A stretch of DNA of 6,167 bases, taken from the NCBI GenBank assembly GCA_040511595.1, contig JBEVGU010000153.1:1-6167 (forward strand), in the 5' to 3' direction. The notes under the pieces were generated by a model. That model was not told the origin of the DNA. It saw only the letters and a program-made list of their open reading frames with translations, and searched no databases. Source of the DNA: JAOUEA01 sp040511595. GTDB lineage: Bacteria > Actinomycetota > UBA4738 > HRBIN12. The translations under genes were made by a program, and so were the position numbers. Positions 1 to 6,167 of the stretch are shown here, piece by piece. Within the stretch, counting starts at the first letter, position 1; the number at the start of each line of letters is the position of its first letter.

Positions 1-1612
1 CCTCGAGGATGCAGATCACCTCGCCCGCCCTGATGTCCTGGCCCTTCTCGACGAGCACCTTGACGATCGTGCCCTGCATCTCGGCCCGCATCTCGCCGTG
101 CACGTGCTCCTGGTGCGCGGCGGCGTGGGTCTCGGGCGGCCGGGGAGCGACGCCACGGCGCTCGTCGAAGATGCGCACGGGCACCCGGCGCCCGTCGACC
201 TCCACGAGGATGTCGGATGGACGCCCCTCGAGCGACTGAGGGCCCGATGGCCGCAGGTCGCCCTGCATGGGGAGGTCGGCCTCGGCCAGGGCTCGTTCCG
301 CCCACGTGGTGGTGTGGGTGCCGTTCCTGAACTCCGTGGATTCCATCACCCACCGGAGCGCCGGGATCGTCGTCGGCACCCCTTCGACCCGGTACTCGTC
401 GAGGGCGCGCACCATGCGCCGGCGGGCGGCCTCGCGATCGGTGCCGCTCACGATCAGCTTGGCGACCATCGAGTCGTAGTCCCCCGGCACGTCGCGGCCC
501 AACCCGACGCCGGCGTCGACGCGGACGAACGGGCCGGCCGGTTCGACGTATCGCGTGATGCGGCCGGGCCCGGGCAGGAAGTTGCGGCTCGGATCCTCCG
601 CGTTGATGCGGCACTCGATCGCCGTGCCCCGCGCCGACGGATCGAGCCCCTCGATCGATTCGCCCATCGCGACGGCGAGCTGCAACGCCACGAGGTCGAG
701 CCCGGTCGCCATCTCGGTAACGGTGTGCTCGACCTGCAGCCGCGTGTTCATCTCGAGGAAGTAGAAGTCCCCGTCCTCGTCGACGATGCACTCGATGGTG
801 CCGGCGTTCACGTACCCGGTCTCGCGGACCAGCGCGATCGACGCCTCGGCGAGCCGCTGACGAATCGCGTCGTCGATGGCGGTGGACGGCGTCTCCTCGA
901 TCAGCTTCTGGTGACGCCGCTGCACGGTGCAGTCGCGCTCGCCGAGGAACACCACGGTGCCGTGCGTATCGGCGAGGATCTGCGCCTCGACGTGGTGGGC
1001 GCGGTCGACGTAGCGCTCGAGGAAGACCTCGGGCCGCCCGAAGTACGACTGAGCCTCGCGGGCGCCTCGCTTCAGGGCTTCCTCGAGATGGCCGCCGTCG
1101 CGCACGATGTGCATGCCCTTGCCGCCTCCGCCGAAGGCGGCCTTCACCAGGAGCGGGAAACCGATCCGCTCGGCCTGCTTCCTCGCCTGCTTCGCGTCGA
1201 CGGGCTCGGGAGTGCCGGGCACGATCGGCATGCCGCTCGCGTCGGCCGCCCGCCTGGCGGCCGCCTTGTCGCCCATCGTCTCGATCGCCTCGGGCGGTGG
1301 TCCGATGAACGTGATGCCGGCTTCCCCGACGGCCCTGGCGAACCCCGCCCGCTCGGACAGGAAGCCGTAGCCGGGGTGGATCATGGTCGCCCTGGCCCGA
1401 CGGGCCGCCTCGAGGATCGCCTCGATCGACAGGTACGACGACGATGCCTGCGCCGGCCCGATGCGGAACGCCTGATCGGCCATCTCCACGTGCAGCGCGT
1501 CGCGATCGGCGTCGGAGTACACGGCCACGCTGGGGATGCCGAGCTCGCGACACGTCCGGATGATGCGGACGGCGATCTCGCCACGGTTCGCGATCAGCAC
1601 TCTGGGTTTCAT
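1..1612 (-). CDS. accC: Acyl-CoA carboxylase alpha chain (biotin carboxylase + biotin carrier domain), 3' end cut by window edge
   Basis: The product carboxylates biotin using ATP and bicarbonate, and carries that biotin for an acetyl- or propionyl-CoA carboxyltransferase partner in the cytoplasm, feeding fatty-acid or related acyl-CoA metabolism. 537 residues are visible from the ATG at 1612-1610. The N-terminus MKPRVLIANRGEIAVRII is the classic biotin carboxylase opening. Residues matching the E. coli AccC active site are all present: K116, K157, the glycine-rich loop GGGGKGM (161-167), H207, K236 in RRHQK, E274, E287, N289, R291, E295 and R335. EMNTRLQVEH spans 287-296. A short linker (about 440-507) leads into a biotinyl domain from about residue 508 (EMQGTIVKVLVEKGQDI). 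The frame is still open at base 2, ending ...GEVICILE, just where the biotin-accepting AMKM motif should follow. The linker is too short for the BT domain of methylcrotonyl-type enzymes, which favours an acetyl/propionyl type (actinobacterial AccA-like). The exact acyl substrate cannot be read from this subunit. No clear Shine-Dalgarno lies upstream of the ATG. It is divergent from birA. Confidence 0.95.
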   Translation of the reverse strand, partial: MKPRVLIANRGEIAVRIIRTCRELGIPSVAVYSDADRDALHVEMADQAFRIGPAQASSSYLSIEAILEAARRARATMIHPGYGFLSERAGFARAVGEAGITFIGPPPEAIETMGDKAAARRAADASGMPIVPGTPEPVDAKQARKQAERIGFPLLVKAAFGGGGKGMHIVRDGGHLEEALKRGAREAQSYFGRPEVFLERYVDRAHHVEAQILADTHGTVVFLGERDCTVQRRHQKLIEETPSTAIDDAIRQRLAEASIALVRETGYVNAGTIECIVDEDGDFYFLEMNTRLQVEHTVTEMATGLDLVALQLAVAMGESIEGLDPSARGTAIECRINAEDPSRNFLPGPGRITRYVEPAGPFVRVDAGVGLGRDVPGDYDSMVAKLIVSGTDREAARRRMVRALDEYRVEGVPTTIPALRWVMESTEFRNGTHTTTWAERALAEADLPMQGDLRPSGPQSLEGRPSDILVEVDGRRVPVRIFDERRGVAPRPPETHAAAHQEHVHGEMRAEMQGTIVKVLVEKGQDIRAGEVICILE

Positions 1613-1687
1613 GGCCGTCGTTCCAAGGGTCGGGTCGTGGGCAGCCTCGGCCGCGCCGGCCGACGTCCCCCACGAGCCGCGATACTC

Positions 1688-1700
1688 TTCGGACTCCGAA
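1688..1700. repeat. Perfect 13-base palindrome, candidate operator
   Basis: TTCGGA-C-TCCGAA has 6-base arms around a single central C and begins at the last two bases of the putative birA -10 element (1684-1689). It overlaps a second inverted repeat, GACTCC (1692-1697) / GGAGTC (1703-1708), with a 5-base spacer. A regulator bound here would cover the start of birA transcription and could also affect the divergent carboxylase gene. The symmetry is seen directly; an operator role is inference, and short GC-rich palindromes also arise by chance. Confidence 0.35.
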
Positions 1701-1717
1701 CGGGAGTCAATCCTCCG

Positions 1718-1731
1718 GCTCTCCGGGGAGC
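1718..1731 (+). promoter_or_regulatory. birA ribosome binding site within a small hairpin
   Basis: GGGGAG at 1725-1730 lies 10 bases before the GTG at 1741 and is the only reasonable Shine-Dalgarno for birA. It sits in a potential hairpin: GCTCT (1718-1722) pairs with GGAGC (1727-1731), including one T-G wobble, around the loop CCGG. If formed in mRNA the stem would mask most of the binding site and lower translation. The stem is short and untested. Confidence 0.4.
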
Positions 1732-1740
1732 GATGCCACC

Positions 1741-2493
1741 GTGTCCGCCACGCTGCTCGAAGAAGCGCTCGCCGCGGCCGGCCTCTCGGCACCCGTGCAT
1801 TGGCAGGAGGTTACCGGGTCGACCAACGCGCGAGCCGCCGAGCTCGCCCGTGACGGCGCGCCGGAATGGACGCTCGTCGGGGCGGGACATCAGACGGCCG
1901 GGCGTGGGCGGCTCGGCCGCGTCTGGCACGACCGCGGCGGCGGCTCGCTGATGGTGTCGCTCGTGCTTCGACCGGCGATCCCGGCCGCCTCGGCGGGGCT
2001 GCTGACGCTTCTGGCCGGCGCGGCCTGGGCCGAGGCGGCCTCGGCGGTGACGGGGCTCGACGTTCGGTGCAAGTGGCCCAATGACCTGCTGCTCGGGGAT
2101 GCCAAGGTCGGAGGGCTGCTCGCCGCATCGTCCGTCGATGGGGAGCGCCTCAGTTGGGTCGTGATCGGCTCCGGCATCAACCTCGACGAACCCGAGGAGG
2201 TGCAGAACGCCGCAGGGCTCGGCTCGGGCGTCGACCGCAGGGCGCTGCTGGGAGCGTTCCTGTCGCGGTTCGGCGAGGGCTATCGCGCCGCCCCGGGCGA
2301 GCTCTCGACGATCGTGACGTCGCGGTGGTCGGCGGTGTCGGCGACCCTCGGACGACGGGTCGTAGTGTCGTCGGCCGGTCATCCGAACAGGGAGGGGCTC
2401 GCGAGGACCTTGGCTCCCGACGGCGGCCTCGTGCTCGAGACGGCCGAGGGCCCCGTCGTGGTCTCCTCCGACGAGGTGGAACATCTGCGTTGA
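1741..2493 (+). CDS. birA: Biotin--[acyl-CoA-carboxylase] ligase, monofunctional (class I)
   Basis: The enzyme activates biotin with ATP to biotinyl-5'-AMP and transfers it to the lysine of biotin-carrier domains such as the one encoded divergently next door. The 250-residue protein shows the family motifs in order: TGSTN (25-29), GHQTAGRGRLGRVW (49-62, the biotinyl-AMP binding loop), KWPNDLLL (111-118), KVGGLL with the likely catalytic K122, and IGSGINL (142-148). A small C-terminal SH3-like domain follows (about 203-250). There is no N-terminal helix-turn-helix, since the catalytic motifs start at residue 24. It is therefore not a bifunctional repressor like E. coli BirA. The GTG start is chosen for its position 10 bases after GGGGAG and the natural N-terminus it gives; the ATG at 1733 is in another frame. 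The PH-domain gene starts 75 bases downstream. Confidence 0.95.
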   Translation: MSATLLEEALAAAGLSAPVHWQEVTGSTNARAAELARDGAPEWTLVGAGHQTAGRGRLGRVWHDRGGGSLMVSLVLRPAIPAASAGLLTLLAGAAWAEAASAVTGLDVRCKWPNDLLLGDAKVGGLLAASSVDGERLSWVVIGSGINLDEPEEVQNAAGLGSGVDRRALLGAFLSRFGEGYRAAPGELSTIVTSRWSAVSATLGRRVVVSSAGHPNREGLARTLAPDGGLVLETAEGPVVVSSDEVEHLR

Positions 2494-2532
2494 CCGGGTC
2501 CCTCGCCCTGCGTCCCAGTCATTGCGGAGCCG

Positions 2533-2561
2533 TTGCCGGGTGCCTCGGGCTTGGGTAGCGT
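2533..2561 (+). promoter_or_regulatory. Candidate leaderless promoter for the PH-domain gene
   Basis: TTGCCG (2533-2538, -35) and TAGCGT (2556-2561, -10, fitting TAnnnT) are separated by exactly 17 bases. The ATG at 2569 begins 7 bases after the -10. Transcription would therefore start at or next to the ATG, giving an mRNA without a leader, a common arrangement in Actinomycetota. There is no Shine-Dalgarno before this ATG, which agrees. The promoter lies in the 75-base gap after birA, where I see no terminator, so read-through from birA is also possible. Confidence 0.55.
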
Positions 2562-2568
2562 CTCGACC

Positions 2569-3237
2569 ATGTTCCCGCGGAAGCTGCTGATCCCGGGCGA
2601 GGACGTGGTGCTCGAGCTCCGGCCTCACCCGGTGGCTCTGGCCCTGCCGGCGATCGCGTTCGTCGTCGGCACGGCCGTCGCCACGTGGATCTCCTCCAAG
2701 GTCGACGGCATCGTGGCGTGGATCGTCTGGGCCGCGTGGCTCGCGCTGATGCTGGGTTTCGTGGTGCCGAAGATCGTCGCGTGGTACACGTCGATCTTCG
2801 TGGTCTCGACCGATCGCGTGATCAGCCGGGAAGGCTTTATCGCGAAGCGATCGATGGAGATCCCGCTCGAACAGGTGAACGACGTGCGGTTCGAGCAAGG
2901 CATCTTCGATCGCATCGTGGGCGCGGGCACGCTCCTGATCCAGTCGGCGAGCACCACGGGCACGAACTCCTTCGACGACATCCGGCGGCCCGAAGAGGTG
3001 CAGCGGACGATCTTCCACCAGGGGGAGCTGAACCAGCAGCGATCGGGCCGCCGACCGATGCCGTCGGCCGGCGCCGCTCCCGCACGGCCCGACGGCCGGG
3101 CGGCGGAGCCGGGTCAAGCTCCGACCTCCCCATCGGTGACCACGGAGCTCGAGCGGCTCGCGGAGCTCCGCGCCCGTGGCGTGCTCACCGAGGACGAGTT
3201 CCAGGCGCAGAAGGCCCGCATCCTGGAGCAGGGCTGA
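2569..3237 (+). CDS. Two-TM membrane protein with bacterial PH (bPH2/DUF304) domain and C-terminal SHOCT motif
   Basis: A 222-residue protein of unknown specific function. After a short N-terminus (MFPRKLLIPGEDVVLELRPH) there are two hydrophobic segments at about 21-40 and 48-67. A bPH2-type domain follows at about 70-150, recognisable by the run YTSIFVVSTDRVISREGF (73-90), then IPLEQVNDVRFEQGIFDRI and GTLLIQSAS. Residues 155-190 form a Pro/Ala/Arg-rich, probably disordered linker. The end (193-220, ELERLAELRARGVLTEDEF...AQKARIL) is a SHOCT motif, a short helical hairpin often found at the C-terminus of small bacterial proteins. The domain pair suggests a cytoplasmic-facing scaffold or oligomerising module at the membrane; no enzyme site is seen. 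The ATG is preferred over in-frame TTG codons at 2533 and 2551, because those would add a poor N-terminus and lie inside or beside the promoter elements. Confidence 0.85.
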   Translation: MFPRKLLIPGEDVVLELRPHPVALALPAIAFVVGTAVATWISSKVDGIVAWIVWAAWLALMLGFVVPKIVAWYTSIFVVSTDRVISREGFIAKRSMEIPLEQVNDVRFEQGIFDRIVGAGTLLIQSASTTGTNSFDDIRRPEEVQRTIFHQGELNQQRSGRRPMPSAGAAPARPDGRAAEPGQAPTSPSVTTELERLAELRARGVLTEDEFQAQKARILEQG

Positions 3238-3240
3238 CGC

Positions 3241-3254
3241 CGGGCGGGAGCCCG
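3241..3254 (+). repeat. Small GC-rich inverted repeat between PH and VOC genes
   Basis: CGGGC (3241-3245) and GCCCG (3250-3254) can pair around a GGGA loop, four bases after the PH-protein stop codon. No T-run follows, so it is not a standard intrinsic terminator. It could be a weak attenuator or mRNA-stabilising hairpin, or chance in such GC-rich DNA. Confidence 0.25.
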
Positions 3255-3270
3255 TGCGACCATCGCGACG

Positions 3271-3618
3271 ATGATCGGTGAGCTGGATCACGTCTACTAC
3301 TGGGTGCGCGACATGGACGCCGCGGTGGCTTTCTACCGCGACGTACTCGAGCTGGCGCTGGTGCGCCGCGAAGGCGATGAATGGGCGGAGTTCGACGCGG
3401 GGCCGATCCGATTGGCGCTGCACGGGTCAGACGAGCCAGATCAGGGCAGCGGCACCATCGTGTTCCGGGTGGAGGATCTCGACGAGGCGCGTTTCGGGTT
3501 GCGTGACCGCGGAGCCAGTGTCGACGAGCACGTCGGGGAGGTCGCCGGCTTCGCCCGGTTCGCCACGGTGCGCGACCCCGACGGCAATCCCGTGCAGCTG
3601 ATCGAGTACGAGCGGTGA
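3271..3618 (+). CDS. VOC superfamily (glyoxalase/bleomycin-resistance/dioxygenase fold) protein
   Basis: A 115-residue, single-domain VOC protein. It has the usual N-terminal signature LDHVYYWVRDMDAAVAFYRD (6-24), a middle strand IRLALHG (46-52) and the C-terminal family hallmark VRDPDGNPVQLIEY (100-113). Candidate metal ligands are H7, H51 and E112, at positions that commonly bind metal in this fold. The protein is therefore probably a metal-dependent enzyme, but the family covers lyases, dioxygenases, epimerases and antibiotic-binding proteins, so the substrate is unknown. VOC proteins of this size normally pair as dimers. The ATG at 3271 is the only start that preserves the first strand; no Shine-Dalgarno stands close to it. 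It lies 33 bases after the PH gene and overlaps the next gene by four bases (GTGA), which suggests co-translation with the cyclase protein. Confidence 0.85.
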   Translation: MIGELDHVYYWVRDMDAAVAFYRDVLELALVRREGDEWAEFDAGPIRLALHGSDEPDQGSGTIVFRVEDLDEARFGLRDRGASVDEHVGEVAGFARFATVRDPDGNPVQLIEYER

Positions 3619-6167
3619 CGGCCGAGACCTGTCCGCGGTGCGGGCAGCCGCTCCCCGACGGAGCGAATTTCTGTCCCAACTGCGGGGCCCCGGTCGCCGT
3701 GCCCGCCGCCTCTGAGCGCCGGGTGGTCACGGTGGTTTTCGCCGACCTGGCGGGCTCGACGGAGCTCGCAGCGAGCCTCGATCCCGAGCGCTTCCGCGAC
3801 GTTCTCGCCGCGTTCCACGGCATGGTGACCGACGAGATCACGGCGCTCGGTGGCCGTGCCGAGGGCTTCATCGGCGACGCGGTGCTCGGCGTCTTCGGCG
3901 TGCCGATGCTGCACGACGACGACGCGGAGCGCGGCGTGCGGGCCGCGCTCGCGATCGGCGCCCGAGCCGAGCGCATAGGGGCGCGACTTGGCCTGCCGGT
4001 GCCGGTCGGCGTCCGCGTGGGCGTGAACACCGGACAGGTCGCGGTGGGCTCGCCGAGCGACCGCAACATCGTGATCGGCGCCGAGGTGAACAAAGGGGCC
4101 AGGCTGCAACAGGCGGCCAAGCCCGGCGAGGTGCTGGTGGGCGAGACCACGCGTCAGCTGGTCCGCGGCGAGGTGGAGTTCGGCGAGCTCCGACTGATCG
4201 AGGCCAAGGGCTTCGAGGGCCCGCTGCGCGCCTGGCCGGCGCTCCGCATCATCGGGTCCACGACGCGCCGGTCGACCTCGCTCGTGGACCGGCGACGTGA
4301 GCTCGCGTTGCTCACCGACACCTTCGAGCGGGTGCGCGTGCGGGAGCGGGCGCACCTCGTGACGTTGCTCGGGGAACCCGGCATCGGCAAGACGCGCGTG
4401 GTCGAGGAGTTCCTCGGCGGCCTGCCCGAGGGCGTGCGCGTGCTGGCGGGCCGCTCGAGCGCCTTCGAGGAGGAGGTCACGTTCTGGCCGCTCGCGCAGA
4501 TGGTCTATCGGGAGATCGGTGCCGAACGGGGCGCGCCCGACGAGCAGGTCCGCGACCGGCTCCGATCGTTCGTACGCGAGTGGGTTGACGAGGGCGACGT
4601 CGACGAGGCCGCGAGCCGCCTCGCTGTGGCCCTCGGCATCGGCGAGGCCCGGGAGGAGCAGCGGTACCAGGCGGCCGAGGTGCGCCGGGGCCTGCTCAGC
4701 GTGCTCACGGGGTTGGCGTCGCAGGGACCGGTGGTGCTGGTCTTCGAGGATCTCGAGGAGGCCGACCCGCTGCTGCTGGATCTGATCGAGCAGCTGGTGA
4801 AGGAAGCCCGCAAGGTGCCCTTGATGGTGCTCTGCGTGGCCCGTTGGGAGTTCCTCGAGCAGCGTCCGAGCTGGGCCGGCGGCATCGCGGACGCGATCAG
4901 CCTCTGGGTGGAGCCGCTCACGCTCGGGCATGCCGCCGAACTGGCGATGGAGGCGGGCAACCTGCGCCACGAGGACGCCGAGCGGGTGGCTCAGCACGCG
5001 GGAGGCAACCCGTTCTTCATCGTGGAGATCGTGGGCATGCTGCGCCGAGAGGAACGTGACCTCCCCCCCCTGGGGCCGGCGGCCAGCGGTCGGCTCCTGC
5101 CGCCCACGGTGCAGGCGGTGATCGCCGCGCGCATCGACCAGCTCTCGCCCGCCGCCCGCGAGCTCGTACGGCGAGCCTCGGTGTTCCCGCAAGGCCGGTT
5201 CGACCTCGACGAGCTGTCCTTGCTCGTCGAGCCTCGCAAGGAGCTGCTCGATGAGGCCGAGGAGGACGAGCTCCTCGTCCGCGACGACGAACGGCCGGGC
5301 GTGTGGCGGTTCGTGTCCGACGTGCTCCGCGACGTGGCCTACGACTCACTCGCCAAGCGGGAGCGGCAGCGGCTCCACCTCCGGGTGGCCAACAAGCTGT
5401 CCGAGGGAGCGCAGGCCGGCCGGTTCCCGAGGACGGTCGCGTTCCACCTCGAGCAGGCGTCCCTCGCCGCGCTCGACCTGAACCCGACCGACCGCACCCT
5501 CGCGGAGCGCGCGGTCGACGCGCTTGCCGAGGCCGGTCACAGCGCGCGCCGGCGCATCGAGTCGCGCTCGGCGGCCGATCTGTACGAACGGGCGCTCGCA
5601 CTCGCCGGTCCCGAGGAGGGCTGGGGCGAACGGGAGGCGTGGATCCTCAGCGTCCTCGGGGAGGCCCGGTACTGGCTGGGAGAATTCGATGCGGCCGAGT
5701 CCGCCCTGCGGCGCGCGCTCGCGATCGGGGCAGATGTCTCGGACCGGGTCGGCGCCCACGCGTCGCGGTTCCTGGCAGACATCACGCTCACGATCCACGG
5801 CGACAAAGAGCTCTCGTCGGCGTTGTTCGACCGATCGCTCCAGGCGGCGCGCCGGCTCGGCCAGCCGCTCGTGCTCGCTCGCACCCTGCTCATGGCCGGC
5901 TGGGTGCCCTTCTGGACGAACGACCTTCCCAAAGCCGAGGCCATGTTCCGTGAGGCGCTGGAGGTCTCCCGATCGGGAGAGCGGCCCGACCCATGGGGGG
6001 AGTCGCGCTCGTTGGTCGGCCTCGCGAACGTCATCTCGCCGGTCGGCGACGAGGAGGAAGCCCTCGCCATCGGGCTCGAGGCCCTCGTCGTGGGGGAGGA
6101 AGCCGGCCAACCGTTCACGGCGGCGGTCGCCCACGGCACGGTCGCCGCGTCGTTGCGGCGATTGATG
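3615..6167 (+). CDS. Zinc-ribbon / class III nucleotide cyclase / AAA ATPase / TPR signalling protein, 3' end cut by window edge
   Basis: A large multidomain regulator, 851 residues visible and still open at the right edge. Domains in order: a zinc ribbon (C6-P-R-C9 and C20-P-N-C23); a class III adenylate/guanylate cyclase homology domain (about 35-190); an AAA/STAND-like ATPase from about 222, with Walker A GEPGIGKT (253-260), Walker B VVLVFED (373-379) and the family motif GGNPFF (463-468); a likely winged-helix region (about 496-600); and TPR-like helical repeats from about 640 on, e.g. 682-710 and 755-785. In the cyclase domain both metal-binding Asp residues (D44 in FADLAGST, D88 in FIGDAV) and the catalytic pair N159/R163 are present. 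The substrate-selecting Lys, four residues before the second Asp, is G84, and the usual GD before the VN motif is GA (155-156). Activity or substrate may be altered. The GTG start is chosen because it overlaps the VOC stop (GTGA) and puts the zinc ribbon at the N-terminus as in relatives. The reading frame runs cleanly through an eight-C run at 5063-5070. No membrane segments are seen, so it is probably cytoplasmic. What it senses is unknown. Confidence 0.9.
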   Translation, partial: MTAETCPRCGQPLPDGANFCPNCGAPVAVPAASERRVVTVVFADLAGSTELAASLDPERFRDVLAAFHGMVTDEITALGGRAEGFIGDAVLGVFGVPMLHDDDAERGVRAALAIGARAERIGARLGLPVPVGVRVGVNTGQVAVGSPSDRNIVIGAEVNKGARLQQAAKPGEVLVGETTRQLVRGEVEFGELRLIEAKGFEGPLRAWPALRIIGSTTRRSTSLVDRRRELALLTDTFERVRVRERAHLVTLLGEPGIGKTRVVEEFLGGLPEGVRVLAGRSSAFEEEVTFWPLAQMVYREIGAERGAPDEQVRDRLRSFVREWVDEGDVDEAASRLAVALGIGEAREEQRYQAAEVRRGLLSVLTGLASQGPVVLVFEDLEEADPLLLDLIEQLVKEARKVPLMVLCVARWEFLEQRPSWAGGIADAISLWVEPLTLGHAAELAMEAGNLRHEDAERVAQHAGGNPFFIVEIVGMLRREERDLPPLGPAASGRLLPPTVQAVIAARIDQLSPAARELVRRASVFPQGRFDLDELSLLVEPRKELLDEAEEDELLVRDDERPGVWRFVSDVLRDVAYDSLAKRERQRLHLRVANKLSEGAQAGRFPRTVAFHLEQASLAALDLNPTDRTLAERAVDALAEAGHSARRRIESRSAADLYERALALAGPEEGWGEREAWILSVLGEARYWLGEFDAAESALRRALAIGADVSDRVGAHASRFLADITLTIHGDKELSSALFDRSLQAARRLGQPLVLARTLLMAGWVPFWTNDLPKAEAMFREALEVSRSGERPDPWGESRSLVGLANVISPVGDEEEALAIGLEALVVGEEAGQPFTAAVAHGTVAASLRRLM

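Larger units (their letters stand above)
1613..1740. promoter_or_regulatory. Divergent intergenic region between carboxylase and biotin ligase
   Basis: These 128 bases must hold the promoters for both divergent genes. On the plus strand TACTCT at 1684-1689 fits the actinobacterial TAnnnT -10 pattern. A poor -35-like CCGACG lies at 1660-1665, 18 bases upstream. This would give a leader of about 45 bases for birA. I could not pick a convincing minus-strand promoter. Neither a BirA operator half-site (TTGTAAACC type) nor a BioR-like AT-rich box is visible. Two inverted repeats in this region are listed separately. That promoters lie here follows from the gene layout; their exact positions are inference. 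Confidence 0.5.

Noticed and set aside
98..1951. 617-codon plus-strand open frame antisense to the carboxylase
   Set aside because: Its product is Arg/Gly/His-rich low-complexity sequence with no domains. The opposite strand encodes a biotin carboxylase with every active-site residue intact. Long antisense frames are expected in DNA with high third-position GC.
3241..3254. Intrinsic terminator after the PH gene
   Set aside because: The stem has only five base pairs and no T-run follows; recorded only as an inverted repeat.
3234..3271. Possible second leaderless promoter before the VOC gene: CTGACG, 18-base spacer, GACCAT, ATG 7 bases later
   Set aside because: The spacing is right, but GACCAT lacks the T at the first -10 position, and the -35 overlaps the preceding stop codon. 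Too weak to call; co-transcription with the PH gene is as likely.
1609..3423. 604-codon minus-strand open frame across birA, the PH gene and the VOC start
   Set aside because: It shows no recognisable motifs, has composition typical of a shadow frame, and covers three well-supported plus-strand genes and their promoters.
3441..5192. 583-codon minus-strand open frame antisense to the VOC and cyclase genes
   Set aside because: Rich in His/Arg/Leu with no domain signal; a codon-bias shadow of the zinc-ribbon/cyclase/ATPase gene.
5346..6134. 262-codon minus-strand open frame at the right end
   Set aside because: It overlaps the TPR part of the cyclase protein, whose frame is continuous and has clear helical-repeat patterns; the antisense product has no motifs.

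Overview
The window is high-GC DNA with tightly packed genes, GTG starts, and at least one promoter/start arrangement typical of leaderless transcription. Together with a fused biotin carboxylase/biotin-carrier acyl-CoA carboxylase subunit, this points to an actinobacterium, possibly a deep-branching or uncultured lineage. The sequence alone does not allow a genus call. Five protein genes fill the window. No RNA genes, insertion sequences, integrases, CRISPR arrays or attachment sites are visible, and no stretch longer than about 130 bases lacks a gene.

Left part, minus strand (1-1612): an acyl-CoA carboxylase alpha chain made of a complete biotin carboxylase followed by the start of a biotin-carrier domain. 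The left window edge cuts it just before the expected biotinylation motif. A 128-base divergent intergenic region (1613-1740) separates it from a plus-strand biotin-protein ligase (birA, 1741-2493). The ligase has no DNA-binding domain, so it is an enzyme only. The enzyme that attaches biotin therefore lies head to head with one of its likely protein substrates. The shared upstream region holds a perfect 13-base palindrome and a small hairpin that covers the ligase's likely ribosome binding site.

Middle, plus strand: a small membrane protein with two transmembrane segments, a bacterial PH domain and a C-terminal SHOCT motif (2569-3237). It is preceded by a good candidate leaderless promoter. 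A single-domain VOC/glyoxalase-fold protein follows (3271-3618).

Right part, plus strand (3615-6167, open at the right edge): a large signalling protein with a zinc ribbon, a class III nucleotide cyclase domain, a STAND-like AAA ATPase module and TPR-like repeats. Its GTG start overlaps the VOC stop codon by four bases, so the two are probably translationally coupled. The cyclase domain keeps both metal-binding aspartates and the catalytic Asn/Arg, but has glycine where the substrate-selecting lysine normally sits. This is the most unusual protein feature in the window.

Overall this looks mostly like ordinary chromosomal gene content (lipid metabolism, cofactor attachment, signalling). I see no clear evidence for a wholly new system. 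The best leads are the altered cyclase site with its coupled VOC partner, and the regulatory sequence between the two biotin genes.
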